Shown: positions 1 to 9,036, counted from the stretch's first letter. The stretch: 64,000 nucleotides of DNA from Variovorax flavidus (GCF_030317145.1 NZ_JASZYE010000002.1:62001-126000), one strand, 5' to 3'. Program-made: numbers and translations. Notes: generated by a model not told the origin, from the letters alone.

Positions 1-288
1 CTTGCCGGGCGCCGCCGTGACCACGCCGTACTGGTAGCCCTCGGGGTCCTGCCGGACGTCGATCCGCTCGCCGCGGATGACGATGGTGCCCTTGTTCACC
101 ACCACGTTGCCCGTGAACACGCTGGTCTGCTTGAGGTCGTCGTAGCGCATCGAATCCGCCTCGATGTTCATCGGCTTGGTGCGGTCGGCTTTCTCGGCCT
201 GGGCGGCCGACGCGAGGCCGGCCAGGGCCAGGGCGAAAAGCAGTGCGCGGCTGAGATGGCGGAAGGAGGAGGAGAGTGGCGAGATCAT
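1..288 (-). CDS. lptA: LPS export periplasmic protein LptA (3' part missing, window edge)
   Basis: LptA is the periplasmic bridge that carries lipopolysaccharide from the inner-membrane LptBFGC complex to LptDE. The visible N-terminal 96 codons hold a signal peptide (hydrophobic LFALALAGLASAAQA, cleavage after AQA near residue 31). The OstA-fold opening follows: PMNIEADSMRYDD, VFTGNVVVNKGT and IRGERIDVRQDPEGYQYGV. The gene runs leftwards and its C-terminus lies beyond base 1. I chose the ATG at 286-288 because it places the signal peptide correctly. lptE, another member of the same pathway, is also in this window but not linked to it. Confidence 0.9.
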   Translation of the reverse strand, partial: MISPLSSSFRHLSRALLFALALAGLASAAQAEKADRTKPMNIEADSMRYDDLKQTSVFTGNVVVNKGTIVIRGERIDVRQDPEGYQYGVVTAAPGK

Positions 289-350
289 AGAGGCACGAAA
301 CTTGCTCGAAGATTGTATGCGGCCGACGGACGCGGTTTCGCAGGCACTGA

Positions 351-375
351 CGAAAAAGCCCGCAGAAGCGGGCTT
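351..375 (-). terminator. Rho-independent terminator after dsbA
   Basis: Read on the minus strand, an AAGCCCGC / GCGGGCTT stem with a TTCT loop is followed directly by a T run (TTTTTCG). It lies 35 nt beyond the dsbA stop codon and before lptA, so it separates the two transcripts. Confidence 0.8.
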
Positions 376-409
376 CATGGACGGACGGGTGGCGCGACCA
401 CCCGCTTCT

Positions 410-1057
410 TCAACCCTTGCGGGCTTCTCCGATCAGGAAATCGGTGACCTGCAGCGCGCGGTCCAGATTGCCCGCGGTGTCGCCGTCCACATACCAGCGA
501 CCGGCCACGCCGATGGCCGGCACGCCGGCGACCTGGTAGTCGCTCGTGAGCTGGGCGGCGCGCTTCGCCTTGCCGGAGACCGAGAAGGACTTGTACAGCT
601 CGGCGAACTTCTTGGCGTCCAGGCCCGGCTGCTTTTCGACCCACGCCAGAATTCCCGCGTCGCCGGTCAGGGGTTGGCGCTGCTTGTGGATGGCGTCGAA
701 GATCTTCGGCTGGAACTCGTCCACCTTGCCCATGGCTTCGAGCGTGTAGTACAGGCGCTGCTTGGCCTCGGTGTCATTGCCCACGAAGGGCACCGGGATG
801 CGCTTGAAATTGACGTGCGGCGGCAGCTTCTTGATCCAGGCTTCGAGTTGCGGCTCGAAGGCCGCGCAATGCGGGCAGTTGTAGGAAAAGAATTCGACCA
901 CCTCGACCTTGCCGGCCGGCGTGTCGACCGGCGCGGGCTTGCCGAGCGCGATGTAGTCGGTGCCTGCCTTGGGCGGGCGTTGCTGCGCGTGCGAAGGGGC
1001 CACGAGCGGAAGAAGGCCCAGCGAGGCAGCGGCCATCGAAAAGTCACGACGTTTCAT
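410..1057 (-). CDS. dsbA: Thiol:disulfide interchange protein DsbA/DsbL
   Basis: Periplasmic oxidase that introduces disulfide bonds into exported proteins and is reoxidised by DsbB. The 215-residue protein has an N-terminal signal with adjacent arginines (MKRRDFSMAAASLGLLPL, cleavage after SHA-Q). It has the thioredoxin-like active site FFSYNCPHC (Cys61-Cys64, the CPHC of DsbA), a helical insertion, and a later Val-Pro (GVPAIGV) that supplies the cis-proline. The RRDF stretch looks slightly Tat-like, but Sec/SRP export is usual for the family. It is downstream of argS and the SPOR gene on the same strand and ends at a clear terminator. Confidence 0.93.
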   Translation of the reverse strand: MKRRDFSMAAASLGLLPLVAPSHAQQRPPKAGTDYIALGKPAPVDTPAGKVEVVEFFSYNCPHCAAFEPQLEAWIKKLPPHVNFKRIPVPFVGNDTEAKQRLYYTLEAMGKVDEFQPKIFDAIHKQRQPLTGDAGILAWVEKQPGLDAKKFAELYKSFSVSGKAKRAAQLTSDYQVAGVPAIGVAGRWYVDGDTAGNLDRALQVTDFLIGEARKG

Positions 1058-1139
1058 TCAGAGGTTCTCCTGTCGCCTGAAAGAGCCCGCGGTCCGGGGT
1101 GGAGTTCCCCGAACACGCGAAGTAAAGAAAAGTGAAGGT

Positions 1140-1853
1140 TCAGCGCTGGACGCGGACCAGGGCCGATTCGAGCCCCCCGCCATCGAGCCGTTCCTTGAGA
1201 TGGTCGGCGTCGTCCTTCTTGTTGAACGGGCCTGCGCGCACACGATAGACAGTCCGCCCGGCCTGCTCGCGCTCGGTCACGCGGGCTTCCACGCCCATGA
1301 GCGAGAGCTTGGCGCGCTGCGCTTCCGCGTCTTCGGGGGTACGGAAGGCGCCGGCCTGCACGAAATACATGAAGGGATCTGCGCCGGAACTGGAACTTGC
1401 GCTGCTGCTCGTGCCGGCACGCGCCTTGGCGAGATCGCCCAGCGGGTCGCTCGACGGCGTGGCGTTGGCCTCGGCCGGAACGGGCGCAGTGCGCGCCGTG
1501 CGCGGCGGGGTGGCCGGATCGCTGCCACGGGAACCGGGGGCGACCACCACCGGCACGGGTGCGGACGGCGGATTGAGCGGGCCGACGCTGGCCGGCTGCG
1601 TCGGCGCTGCGGGCGTGGCAGCGGCGGTGCGGGGCGGCGGCGCCGACTTGCCCGCGAGCGGTGCGTTCGGGTCCCAGTCGCGGTTCTTGCGCGCCTCGGC
1701 TTCGTCCTGCTCGGGGCCGCCGCGCTGCGTCTTGGTCATGAACGGGATCGGCACTTTGGTCACGTAGACCGCGATGCCGAGCGCCACGCCGAGCCCGAGC
1801 ACCAGCCCGATGATCAAGCCGATGACGATGTTGCCGCTTTGTCTTTGTTTCAT
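1140..1853 (-). CDS. SPOR-domain membrane protein (FtsN/DedD-like)
   Basis: A 237-residue bitopic inner-membrane protein. It has a short cytoplasmic start and one transmembrane helix (about residues 9-31, GNIVIGLIIGLVLGLGVALG). A long Pro/Ala-rich periplasmic linker follows, then a C-terminal SPOR domain (about 160-237; FVQAGAFRTPEDAEAQRAKL, GRTVYRVRAGPF). SPOR domains bind peptidoglycan denuded of stem peptides, mostly at the septum, which suggests a division role like FtsN. The start ATG is 14 nt after the argS stop, so it is probably co-transcribed with argS. I cannot tell FtsN from DedD by sequence alone. Confidence 0.85.
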   Translation of the reverse strand: MKQRQSGNIVIGLIIGLVLGLGVALGIAVYVTKVPIPFMTKTQRGGPEQDEAEARKNRDWDPNAPLAGKSAPPPRTAAATPAAPTQPASVGPLNPPSAPVPVVVAPGSRGSDPATPPRTARTAPVPAEANATPSSDPLGDLAKARAGTSSSASSSSGADPFMYFVQAGAFRTPEDAEAQRAKLSLMGVEARVTEREQAGRTVYRVRAGPFNKKDDADHLKERLDGGGLESALVRVQR

Positions 1854-1867
1854 GGTGGAGGTCGAAA

Positions 1868-3541
1868 TCACATCTTTCGCGGCGCGCTCACGCCGAGAAC
1901 AGCGAGGCCATTGTGCAGCACCTGCGCCGTCGCCGCGACCAGCGCGAGGCGGGCCCGTTTCACCGGCTCGTCGTCGACCAGGATGCGCTCGGCGTCGTAA
2001 TAGCTGTGGTAGCTCGCGGCCAGTTCGCGCAGGTAGAAAGTGACGTCGTGCGGCGCGAAATCCTTGGCCGCGGCGGTCAGCATGGCGGGGTATTTCGCGA
2101 GTTGCAGCAGCAGGGCCTGCGAGGCAGGGCTTTGCAGCGGCGACAGGTCCACGTCCTTGAGCGTCGCCGCATCGCCGCCCCAGGCCGCCAGCACCGAGCA
2201 GATGCGCGCATGGGCGTACTGCACGTAGTAGACCGGGTTGTCGTTGTTCTGCGCCAGCGCGAGGTCGATGTCGAAGGTGTATTCGGTGTCGGGCTTGCGG
2301 CTCAGCAGGAAGAAGCGCACGGCGTCGGTGCTGGTCCACTCGATCAGGTCGCGCAACGTGACGTAGCTGCCGGCGCGCTTGCTGATCTTGACCTCTTCGC
2401 CGCCGCGCATCACGCGCACCATGGTGTGCAGCACGTAGTCGGGGTAGCCCGCCGGGATGCCGACGCCGGCCGCCTGCAGCCCGGCGCGCACGCGCGCGAT
2501 CGTGCCGTGGTGATCCGTGCCCTGGATGTTGACCACCTTGTGGAAGCCGCGCTCCCACTTGGCGATGTGGTACGCCACGTCGGGCACGAAGTAGGTGTAC
2601 GTGCCGTCGCCCTTGCGCATGACGCGGTCCTTGTCGTCGCCGTAGTCGGTCGACTTGAGCCACAACGCGCCGTCCAGCTCGTAGGTCTTGCCGGCGTCGA
2701 TGAGCTTCTGCACCGTCGCCTCGACCCGGCCGCTGGTGTAGAGGCTGGACTCGAGGTAGTAGTTGTCGAACTTCACCTGGAACGCCTTCAGGTCCAGGTC
2801 CTGCTCGTGGCGCAGGTAGGCGACGGCGAACTGGCGGATCGAGTCGATGTCGTCCACGTCGCCGCTGGCGGTGTATTCGCGGTCGTCGGAGCGCACGGTC
2901 TTCTTCGCCTTGAAGTCCTCGGCGATGTCGGCGATGTACTCGCCGTTGTAGGCCTGCTCGGGCCATTCGGCGTCGCCGGGCTTGAAGCCCTTGGCGCGCA
3001 GCTGCGTGCTGGTGGCGAGCGTCTGGATCTGCACGCCCGCGTCGTTGTAATAGAACTCGCGCCAGACGCGGTCGCCCTGGGTCGCGAGCAGGTTGCAGAT
3101 GGCATCGCCGAGCGCGGCCTGGCGGCCGTGGCCCACATGCAGCGGGCCGGTCGGGTTGGCGGAGACGAACTCGACCAGCACGCGCTCTTCGACGGCCGGC
3201 TGCTTGCCGAAATCGGCGCCGGCCTGCAGCACCTCGCGCACGACCTGCTGCTTGGCAGCGGTCTTGAGACGGATGTTGAGGAAGCCGGGGCCGGCGATCT
3301 CGACGGCTTCGACCCATTGCGTGAAAGCCGGCGTGGCCTGCAGGGCGGCACTGAGTTCTTCGGCCAGCTCGCGCGGCTTGCGCTGGAGCGGCTTGGCGAG
3401 CTGCATGGCCGCCGTGCTTGCGAAGTCGCCGTGGGCGGCCACCTTGGGTGACTCGAACGCGGCTTTGCTGCCGGCGCCGGGCGAGAGGGATTCGAGCGTG
3501 TTCGCGAGCGCCGCGAGCAGCTCCTGTTTGACCAATAGCAT
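1868..3541 (-). CDS. argS: Arginyl-tRNA synthetase
   Basis: Class I aminoacyl-tRNA synthetase charging tRNA-Arg. At 557 residues it is near the usual bacterial length. It has the N-terminal additional domain (1-115), the HIGH-type signature inside [21 protein letters not shown] (HVGH at 135-138), a KMSKS-equivalent [17 protein letters not shown], and a C-terminal anticodon-binding DALR domain. It is the first gene of a leftward argS–SPOR–dsbA unit. A TAAAAT hexamer ends only 6 nt before this ATG, so the mRNA may be leaderless if the start is correct. Confidence 0.96.
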   Translation of the reverse strand: MLLVKQELLAALANTLESLSPGAGSKAAFESPKVAAHGDFASTAAMQLAKPLQRKPRELAEELSAALQATPAFTQWVEAVEIAGPGFLNIRLKTAAKQQVVREVLQAGADFGKQPAVEERVLVEFVSANPTGPLHVGHGRQAALGDAICNLLATQGDRVWREFYYNDAGVQIQTLATSTQLRAKGFKPGDAEWPEQAYNGEYIADIAEDFKAKKTVRSDDREYTASGDVDDIDSIRQFAVAYLRHEQDLDLKAFQVKFDNYYLESSLYTSGRVEATVQKLIDAGKTYELDGALWLKSTDYGDDKDRVMRKGDGTYTYFVPDVAYHIAKWERGFHKVVNIQGTDHHGTIARVRAGLQAAGVGIPAGYPDYVLHTMVRVMRGGEEVKISKRAGSYVTLRDLIEWTSTDAVRFFLLSRKPDTEYTFDIDLALAQNNDNPVYYVQYAHARICSVLAAWGGDAATLKDVDLSPLQSPASQALLLQLAKYPAMLTAAAKDFAPHDVTFYLRELAASYHSYYDAERILVDDEPVKRARLALVAATAQVLHNGLAVLGVSAPRKM

Positions 3542-3547
3542 TTGCGA

Positions 3548-3553
3548 ATTTTA
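3548..3553 (-). promoter_or_regulatory. Candidate -10 hexamer of argS
   Basis: TAAAAT on the minus strand matches TATAAT at five of six positions and ends 6 nt before the argS ATG. No good -35 element is seen at 16-18 nt. If it is used, transcription would start at or next to the A of the ATG. Confidence 0.4.
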
Positions 3554-3683
3554 CCGGGGGCAAAACCAGCGCCGGTAACGATCATCAACGATCGTCATCC
3601 AACAGTGAACGCCGACCGTTAGGATGGTCAGCCCCAGGGTGGGGGAAACCTGTCACAACCCTTCATCAAGGAATTACTCCATC

Positions 3684-3950
3684 ATGAAAAAGCTCCTTTC
3701 CCTGCTGGCTCTGGGTGCCTCGCTGTCGTTCGGTGCCGCGCACGCCCAATCCGCCTGTGACTCCCAGGCTGCGGACAAGAAGCTGAGCGGCGCCGCCAAG
3801 AACAGCTTCGTCAAGAAGTGCGAGAAGGACGCCAAGGCCGCCGCGACGCCTGCATGCGCCGCCAAGGCGATCGACAAGAACGGCAAGCCGCTGGCCGGTG
3901 CCGCCAAGAACAGCTTCATGAAGAAGTGCGAATCCGAAGCAAAAGGCTGA
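3684..3950 (+). CDS. PsiF-repeat periplasmic protein
   Basis: A small exported protein of 88 residues with a signal peptide (MKKLLSLLALGASLSFGAAHAQ, cleavage after AHA). Two copies of the PsiF motif follow: LSGAAKNSFVKKCEKDAK and LAGAAKNSFMKKCESEAK. Each is preceded by a Cys-containing segment (SACDSQAADKK, PACAAKAIDKN), so four cysteines could form two disulfides. E. coli psiF is phosphate-starvation inducible, but the function of the family is unknown. The ATG at 3684 is chosen because AAGGAA lies 10 nt upstream and it begins the signal peptide. Repeat copy A follows the stop codon. Confidence 0.88.
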   Translation: MKKLLSLLALGASLSFGAAHAQSACDSQAADKKLSGAAKNSFVKKCEKDAKAAATPACAAKAIDKNGKPLAGAAKNSFMKKCESEAKG

Positions 3951-4041
3951 CTCGCCCCCAGGCTTGCCCACTTCGTGTGGCCGCCTACCCCCTGCCGGGG
4001 GCAACACCGGCGGCCCGGCGGAGCCGGTTCCGCGGTGTTTC
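3951..4041 (+). repeat. Gene-end structured repeat, copy A
   Basis: A full-length member of the dispersed intergenic family. The CCCCCAGGC end begins 4 nt after the psiF stop. Hairpin I is CCCCC-TGCC-GGGGG. Hairpin II has outer arms ACACCGGCGG and CCGCGGTGT around the inner stem CCGGC-GGA-GCCGG, then TTTC. It sits between convergent genes. Confidence 0.85.
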
Positions 4042-4073
4042 ACCAATGGGGCGGCTGGGCCGCCCCCTGGCCT

Positions 4074-6110
4074 CTATTTGAGAACGCTGAACAGATTGTT
4101 GTTGTCGTCGGTCCAGGGCTCCAGGCCGGGGATGGGGTCGATGGTGGAGCTGGCGATGCGGATGGCGTCGCGGGTGAGTACGGCCTGATCGCGGGCGACC
4201 AGCACCCAGTCGGTGTTGCGGAGGCCCGGCTCCGCCGGTTCGTCGTGCACGAGGGCCACATGCAAGCCCTTGGCCTGGGCGATTTTCTCGACCACGGGCG
4301 CCAGCGCGAGAAAGCGGTTGGTGACGTGGAAGGCGACGATGCCCTCCGGGCGCATGTGCCTCAGGTACACGTCCATCGCCTCGGAGGTGATGAGGTGGAT
4401 CGGCACCGAATCGCCCGAGAAAGCATCGACGGCCAGCACGTCGAAGGCCTGCGCCGGCTCGCGCTCCAGTGCCAGGCGCGCATCGCCTAGCACCCGTTCG
4501 ATGCGGGCCCGGCTGTCGGCGAGGAAGCTGAACTCGGTGTCGGCCAGGTCGAACACTTCCGGGTTGATTTCGTAGACGCGGTAGACATCGCCGGCCCGGC
4601 CGTAGGTGGCGAGCGTGCCGGCGCCCAATCCGATGAGCCCGACCTGTCGCGACGAGGCCGGCGCCGCCGAAATGGCCAGCCCGACGCCGGACCGCGGCCC
4701 GTAGTAGGTGGTGGGTTCGCGCCGCCGCTCTGGCGCCAGGTACTGCTCGCCATGCTTGACCGAGCCGTGATACATCTGGCGCACATCGTCCCGCGCGCTG
4801 CCGCGCTGCGTATCGAGCGTGACCAGCGTTCCGTAGAAGTTGCGCTGCATGCGGCGCACGCCCGTCGCGTCGACGTTCACTTGCAGGAAGAGAAACCACG
4901 CGGAGGCGCCCGCCAGCGCGAGCGAGGCCGCCATGCCGACGCGACGCTGCCGCCACAGCACGGCGCCGATCAGCGCGCACAGCGTCAGGCCCACGCCGAG
5001 TTCGTAGTACGCCGGCAGCACGTGCGGCGCGATCAGCCCCACGCTCACGCCGCCGAGCGCACCGCCCAGCGACAGCATCAGATAGAAGCGCGTGAGGTAC
5101 GCACTGCCCGGCCGCAGGCGCGACATTTCGCCGTGCAGGAACATGCACAGCGCGAACAGGCCGACGACATAGATCGGCAGCGCCGTCCGGAGGTCGGAGC
5201 CCAGGCTGTCCTGAAGGCCGAACGCGCACAGCGCCAGCATCACCGCCGCAAGCGGCACGAAGACCGCGCGGCGATACCAGCGGTCGCTCTCGAAGGTCAG
5301 CACGAAGCTCAGCAGGTAGACCGACAGCGGCAGCACCCACAGGAAAGGGATGGCCGCGACGTTCTGCGTGATGTGGTTGGTGATGGCGAGCAGCAGCCAC
5401 GAGCCGAGCGCCGGCAGGGCCAGCCACATCAGGTGATCGCCCAGTCCGGGCCGCGCAGCCTTTGTCACTGTGCCGGACGGCAGCTCTCCCGCGCCACGCG
5501 CAGGCGCCGCCCAGTGCCGCGCCACATACAAGGTGGTGGCGGCACACAGCAGCACGAACACGCCATAGGCCAGCGACCAGCCCCACGCCTGCTGCACCAG
5601 CGTGCTGCGCGGCTCGATCAGCACCGGGTAGCTCAGCAGCGAGGCCAGCGATGCGAAGTTGGACAGCGAGAAGTAGCGATACACCTGCGCGCCCCAGGGC
5701 GTGCGCGCCACCCACGATTGCACCAGCGGCCCGGTGGTCGACAGCAGGAAATACGGCAGGCCGATGGTGCCGAGCAAGAGTCCAAGGATCCAGAGCGTCG
5801 GGTCCTCGCTGCCGGTCGGCTTCCAGCGCGCGCTGGTCACGATCGGCAGGAAGGCCAGGCTCGCCAGCAGCAGCCCCACATGCAGCTTCGCCTGCGCCCA
5901 TGCGCCAAGCCTGCGCGTGACCCAGTCGGAATACGCATAGCCCGCCAGCAGCACGACCTGGAAGAAGACCATGCAGATCGACCACACCGCCGCCGAGCCG
6001 CCGAACCACGGCAGGATCTGCTTGGCGATCAGCGGCTGGACCAGGAAGAGCAGGAAGGCGCTGGTGAAGATCGTGCCGGCAAACAGCGCCTTGATGATGG
6101 CCGGCCGCAT
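4074..6110 (-). CDS. Polytopic membrane protein fused to a spermidine-synthase-like domain
   Basis: A 678-residue fusion. The first ~400 residues are mostly hydrophobic helices (for example AGTIFTSAFLLFLVQPLIAKQILPW read in parts, and VVLLAGYAYSDW), about a dozen membrane segments. The last ~230 residues are a soluble Rossmann fold with the nucleotide-binding loop GLIGLGAGTLATYG, the acidic residues VYEINPEV, and DVLAVDAFSGDSVP, as in spermidine synthases. Such fused proteins are widespread in proteobacteria, and their substrate is usually unproven; the usual polyamine gene speD is not adjacent. Two short membrane/regulatory genes lie upstream on the same strand with a 6-nt gap, so they may share a transcript. 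Confidence 0.8.
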   Translation of the reverse strand: MRPAIIKALFAGTIFTSAFLLFLVQPLIAKQILPWFGGSAAVWSICMVFFQVVLLAGYAYSDWVTRRLGAWAQAKLHVGLLLASLAFLPIVTSARWKPTGSEDPTLWILGLLLGTIGLPYFLLSTTGPLVQSWVARTPWGAQVYRYFSLSNFASLASLLSYPVLIEPRSTLVQQAWGWSLAYGVFVLLCAATTLYVARHWAAPARGAGELPSGTVTKAARPGLGDHLMWLALPALGSWLLLAITNHITQNVAAIPFLWVLPLSVYLLSFVLTFESDRWYRRAVFVPLAAVMLALCAFGLQDSLGSDLRTALPIYVVGLFALCMFLHGEMSRLRPGSAYLTRFYLMLSLGGALGGVSVGLIAPHVLPAYYELGVGLTLCALIGAVLWRQRRVGMAASLALAGASAWFLFLQVNVDATGVRRMQRNFYGTLVTLDTQRGSARDDVRQMYHGSVKHGEQYLAPERRREPTTYYGPRSGVGLAISAAPASSRQVGLIGLGAGTLATYGRAGDVYRVYEINPEVFDLADTEFSFLADSRARIERVLGDARLALEREPAQAFDVLAVDAFSGDSVPIHLITSEAMDVYLRHMRPEGIVAFHVTNRFLALAPVVEKIAQAKGLHVALVHDEPAEPGLRNTDWVLVARDQAVLTRDAIRIASSTIDPIPGLEPWTDDNNNLFSVLK

Positions 6111-6116
6111 GGGAGG

Positions 6117-6575
6117 CTAGCCCCTGGCGCCAAAACCGCGCGCGAGGAACACGGCGGCGAGCGGGATCAATGCGATGAGGTGTGCCTGGATCATCACCAG
6201 CTTGCGCGTCTTGCGGATCTCGGCCTCGGCCGGCAGCGAGCCGCTGGACCGCAATGCCTTGCGCCAGCGGAAATAGGTGAGCGTCGGGAAGATCGAGATC
6301 ACGCCCACGATGATGAAGAGCGTGAGCTTCACGTGCAACAGCGGATTGGTCCAGTACCAGGCCGTGCCCTTGACGCCCCACCAGGTGCGCGCAACGCCGG
6401 TGGCGAGCACCGCGATCGCCGCGATGCCGTAGACCAGGTCGACCTTGGCCAATCGCTCGATCACCGCGGCGTTGAGCCACTCGACGCGGCACAGCGCGGC
6501 CTCGCTGGCGATAAAGACGACCATCGTGAGGATGGCCAGCAGGTGCAGGTAGGCAAGGATCGCTTCGAGCGTCAT
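6117..6575 (-). CDS. DUF2214 family membrane protein
   Basis: A 152-residue integral membrane protein with four predicted helices (TLEAILAYLHLLAILTMVVFI; VYGIAAIAVLATGVART; LHVKLTLFIIVGVISIF; AHLIALIPLAAVFLARG) and the conserved Trp/Tyr-rich loop WWGVKGTAWYW, typical of DUF2214. Its function is unknown. The start ATG (6573-6575) overlaps the stop of the upstream LysR gene as ATGA, so translation is probably coupled. A longer upstream in-frame extension exists but would overlap LysR deeply, so I rejected it. Confidence 0.82.
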   Translation of the reverse strand: MTLEAILAYLHLLAILTMVVFIASEAALCRVEWLNAAVIERLAKVDLVYGIAAIAVLATGVARTWWGVKGTAWYWTNPLLHVKLTLFIIVGVISIFPTLTYFRWRKALRSSGSLPAEAEIRKTRKLVMIQAHLIALIPLAAVFLARGFGARG

Positions 6576-7531
6576 CGTGGAGGTTCCTTCGTTGTCGGGA
6601 GCGCAGCGATTGTGCCGCCCCAGAACTCGGGGCGCGCGTACTGCGCCTTCAGAAAATCCAGCCACAGGCGCACGCGCAAGGGCAGGTGCTTGCGCTCGGG
6701 AAACACCGCGTAGATGCCGTTCGGCGGCGCGGCGAATTCATCGAGCAGCGGCACGAGCAGGCCGGCGTCGATCTCGGCCTCGACCTCCCAGGTGCTGCGC
6801 CACGCGATGCCGTGGCCGGCGAGGCACCAGTCGTGCAGCACCTGGCCGTCGGAGCAGTCGAGCGGGCCGGTGGGCTTGAGGTGGATGACCTCGTGCTCGC
6901 CATCGTCGGTCGGGACGCGAAAGGCCCAGCCACGGGTCTGCGACGCATCGCTCGACAGGCTGAGGCAGGCAAAGCGCGACAGCTCGCCCGGATGACGCGG
7001 CGCACCGTTCCGGCGGATGAATTCAGGCGTCGCGACGCAGCGCCGCCGGTTGTCGGCGAGGCGCATGCTCACCAGCGACGAATCCGGCAGGTCGCCGACG
7101 CGCACCGCGCAATCGAAGCTTTCGCCGGCCATGTCGACCAGGCGGTCGCTGAGGTTCAGCGAGATCGTGACCTCGGGATGCAATTCGTGGAAACGCGGCA
7201 CCAGCGGCGCCACATGCCGGCGCCCGAAGCCGGCCGGCGCGGTCACGCGCAAGTGACCACTGGCCTTCACGCCGCCCGCGCTCACGCTGGCCTCCGCGTT
7301 CGCCAGCTCGACCAGCAGGCGCTGGCAGTCCTCCAGGAATGCGCTGCCCTCGTGCGTGAGCGTGAGACGGCGCGTCGTGCGCAGCAGGAGCTTGACGCCC
7401 AGCCGCTCTTCGAGCGCGTCCAGCCGCCGCCCGATGATCGCCGGCGCCACGCCTTCCGCCTTGGCCGCCGCCGTGAGGCTGCCGCGCGTGGCGATCGCGA
7501 CGAAGGATTCGAGTTGCTTCAGGCGGTCCAT
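6572..7531 (-). CDS. LysR-family transcriptional regulator
   Basis: A 319-residue LysR-type regulator. The N-terminal winged helix-turn-helix is at about 3-62 (LKQLESFVAIATRGSLTAAAK, GRRLDALEERLGVKLLLRTTRR), followed by a periplasmic-binding-like effector domain (about 90-300, including HVAPLVPRFHELHPEVTISL). It is divergent from the chromate transporter with only 22 nt between the annotated starts, and coupled to the DUF2214 gene downstream. It most likely regulates its own unit and/or chrA. The effector is unknown. Confidence 0.9.
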   Translation of the reverse strand: MDRLKQLESFVAIATRGSLTAAAKAEGVAPAIIGRRLDALEERLGVKLLLRTTRRLTLTHEGSAFLEDCQRLLVELANAEASVSAGGVKASGHLRVTAPAGFGRRHVAPLVPRFHELHPEVTISLNLSDRLVDMAGESFDCAVRVGDLPDSSLVSMRLADNRRRCVATPEFIRRNGAPRHPGELSRFACLSLSSDASQTRGWAFRVPTDDGEHEVIHLKPTGPLDCSDGQVLHDWCLAGHGIAWRSTWEVEAEIDAGLLVPLLDEFAAPPNGIYAVFPERKHLPLRVRLWLDFLKAQYARPEFWGGTIAALPTTKEPPR

Positions 7532-7542
7532 GGGCGGCGATT

Positions 7543-7555
7543 ATGCGTAGCGCAT
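7543..7555. promoter_or_regulatory. Dyad between LysR gene and chrA
   Basis: ATGCG-TAG-CGCAT is a perfect 5-bp inverted repeat in the 22-nt LysR/chrA gap. It could be a regulator site. It overlaps the first ATG of chrA (7554), which argues that chrA translation begins further downstream. Confidence 0.35.
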
Positions 7556-8951
7556 GCTAAAAACCTCGGCCGCCTTCTCCGGACGATCCAACGATGAGCC
7601 GCCAGCCTTGACCCAGCCCGCCCAACCCGCCGCGCCTTCGAGCGTCAGCTTCCACGAAGCCTTCCGCTTCTGGCTCAAGCTGGGCTTCATCAGCTTCGGC
7701 GGCCCGGCCGGGCAGATCGCGATCATGCACACCGAGCTGGTCGAGCGCAGGCGCTGGATCAGCGAGAAGCGATTTCTCCATGCGCTCAACTACTGCATGC
7801 TGCTGCCCGGCCCGGAGGCGCAGCAGCTCGCCACATATATAGGGTGGCTGATGCATCGCACCTGGGGCGGGATCGTCGCGGGCGCGCTGTTCGTGCTGCC
7901 GTCGCTCTTCATCCTGATCGCGCTGTCGTGGGTCTACCTGCGCTTCGGCGACGTGCCGGTGGTCGCGGGCATCTTCTATGGCATCAAGCCCGCGGTGACG
8001 GCGCTCGTCCTGCATGCTGCGCACCGCATCGGCACCCGTGCGCTGAAGAACGCGTGGATGTGGGGCATCGCAGCGGCGGCCTTCATCGCGATCTTTGCGT
8101 TCGACACGCCGTTTCCGGCCATCGTCCTGGGCGCGGCGCTGATTGGCCATTTCGGCGCGCGCCGGGCGCCTGCGGTGTTCGCGCTCGGCGGCGGCCATGG
8201 TTCCGTGCAGCAGAGCTACGGTCCGGCACTCATCGACGATGACACACCGACACCCGCGCACGCACGCTTTTCGCGCGGGCATCTGGCGAAACTGCTCGCC
8301 GTCGGCCTGGCGCTGTGGGCCGTGCCGATGGCGGTGCTGATCGCCAGCCAGGGCGTGCAGGGCACCTTGACGCAGATGGGATGGTTCTTCACCAAGGCGG
8401 CGCTGATGACCTTCGGCGGTGCCTACGCGGTGCTGCCCTACGTGTACCAGGGCGCCGTCGAGCATCACCACTGGCTCTCGGGCGCGCAGATGATCGACGG
8501 ACTGGCGCTCGGCGAGACCACCCCCGGGCCGCTGATCATGGTGGTCGCCTTCGTCGGCTTCGTCGGCGGGTGGCTCGGGCAGGTGCTGGGGCCCGATGCG
8601 GTGTTTCTAGGCGGCGCACTGGCGGCGACGGTGGTCACCTACTTCACCTTCCTGCCCTCGTTCATCTTCATCCTCGCCGGCGGACCGCTGGTCGAGGCCA
8701 CGCACGGCAGGCTCGGATTCACGGCGCCGCTGTCCGCCATCACGGCGGCAGTGGTCGGCGTGATCCTGAACCTCGCGCTGTTCTTCGCGTACCACGTGCT
8801 CTGGCCGCAAGGATTCGGGGGGCGCTTCGACGCCATCTCGGCCGTCATCGCGGTGGCGGCAGCCGTGGCGCTGTTCCGCTTCAAGGTCGGGGTGATGCCG
8901 CTGCTCGGCGCCTGCGCCGTGGCCGGGCTGGCGATCCATTTGCTGCGCTGA
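7554..8951 (+). CDS. chrA: Chromate transporter ChrA (long, two-domain type)
   Basis: An inner-membrane CHR-family protein of up to 465 residues that exports chromate. The two homologous halves each carry the family motif. The first is FWLKLGFISFGGPAGQIAIMH with LNYCMLLPGPEAQQLATYIGW. The second is FFTKAALMTFGGAYAVLPYV with GLALGETTPGPLIM. About 10-12 membrane helices are visible. The first ATG overlaps a dyad and lies only 22 nt from the LysR start, so the TTG at 7608 (before TQPAQPAAP) is a plausible true start. A LysR gene lies upstream, divergent, rather than the usual chrB. Function in chromate resistance is inferred from the family. Confidence 0.9.
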   Translation: MLKTSAAFSGRSNDEPPALTQPAQPAAPSSVSFHEAFRFWLKLGFISFGGPAGQIAIMHTELVERRRWISEKRFLHALNYCMLLPGPEAQQLATYIGWLMHRTWGGIVAGALFVLPSLFILIALSWVYLRFGDVPVVAGIFYGIKPAVTALVLHAAHRIGTRALKNAWMWGIAAAAFIAIFAFDTPFPAIVLGAALIGHFGARRAPAVFALGGGHGSVQQSYGPALIDDDTPTPAHARFSRGHLAKLLAVGLALWAVPMAVLIASQGVQGTLTQMGWFFTKAALMTFGGAYAVLPYVYQGAVEHHHWLSGAQMIDGLALGETTPGPLIMVVAFVGFVGGWLGQVLGPDAVFLGGALAATVVTYFTFLPSFIFILAGGPLVEATHGRLGFTAPLSAITAAVVGVILNLALFFAYHVLWPQGFGGRFDAISAVIAVAAAVALFRFKVGVMPLLGACAVAGLAIHLLR

Positions 8952-9036
8952 CGGGCATGGCCTAGGCACTCCCACGCTGGCGGGCCGTCGGCGAACGGCG
9001 TACAACCGAAGCGTCAGGACTGTCCGGAGCACCGCC

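Noticed and set aside
1095..1111. CGGGG-N7-CCCCG hairpin between the SPOR gene and dsbA as a terminator
   Set aside because: No T run follows on the minus strand and the two genes look like one transcription unit.
1854..3563. Upstream extension of the SPOR reading frame across argS
   Set aside because: The extension is low-complexity Arg/Ala-rich sequence overlapping argS; only the part from 1853 leftwards has the membrane helix and SPOR domain.
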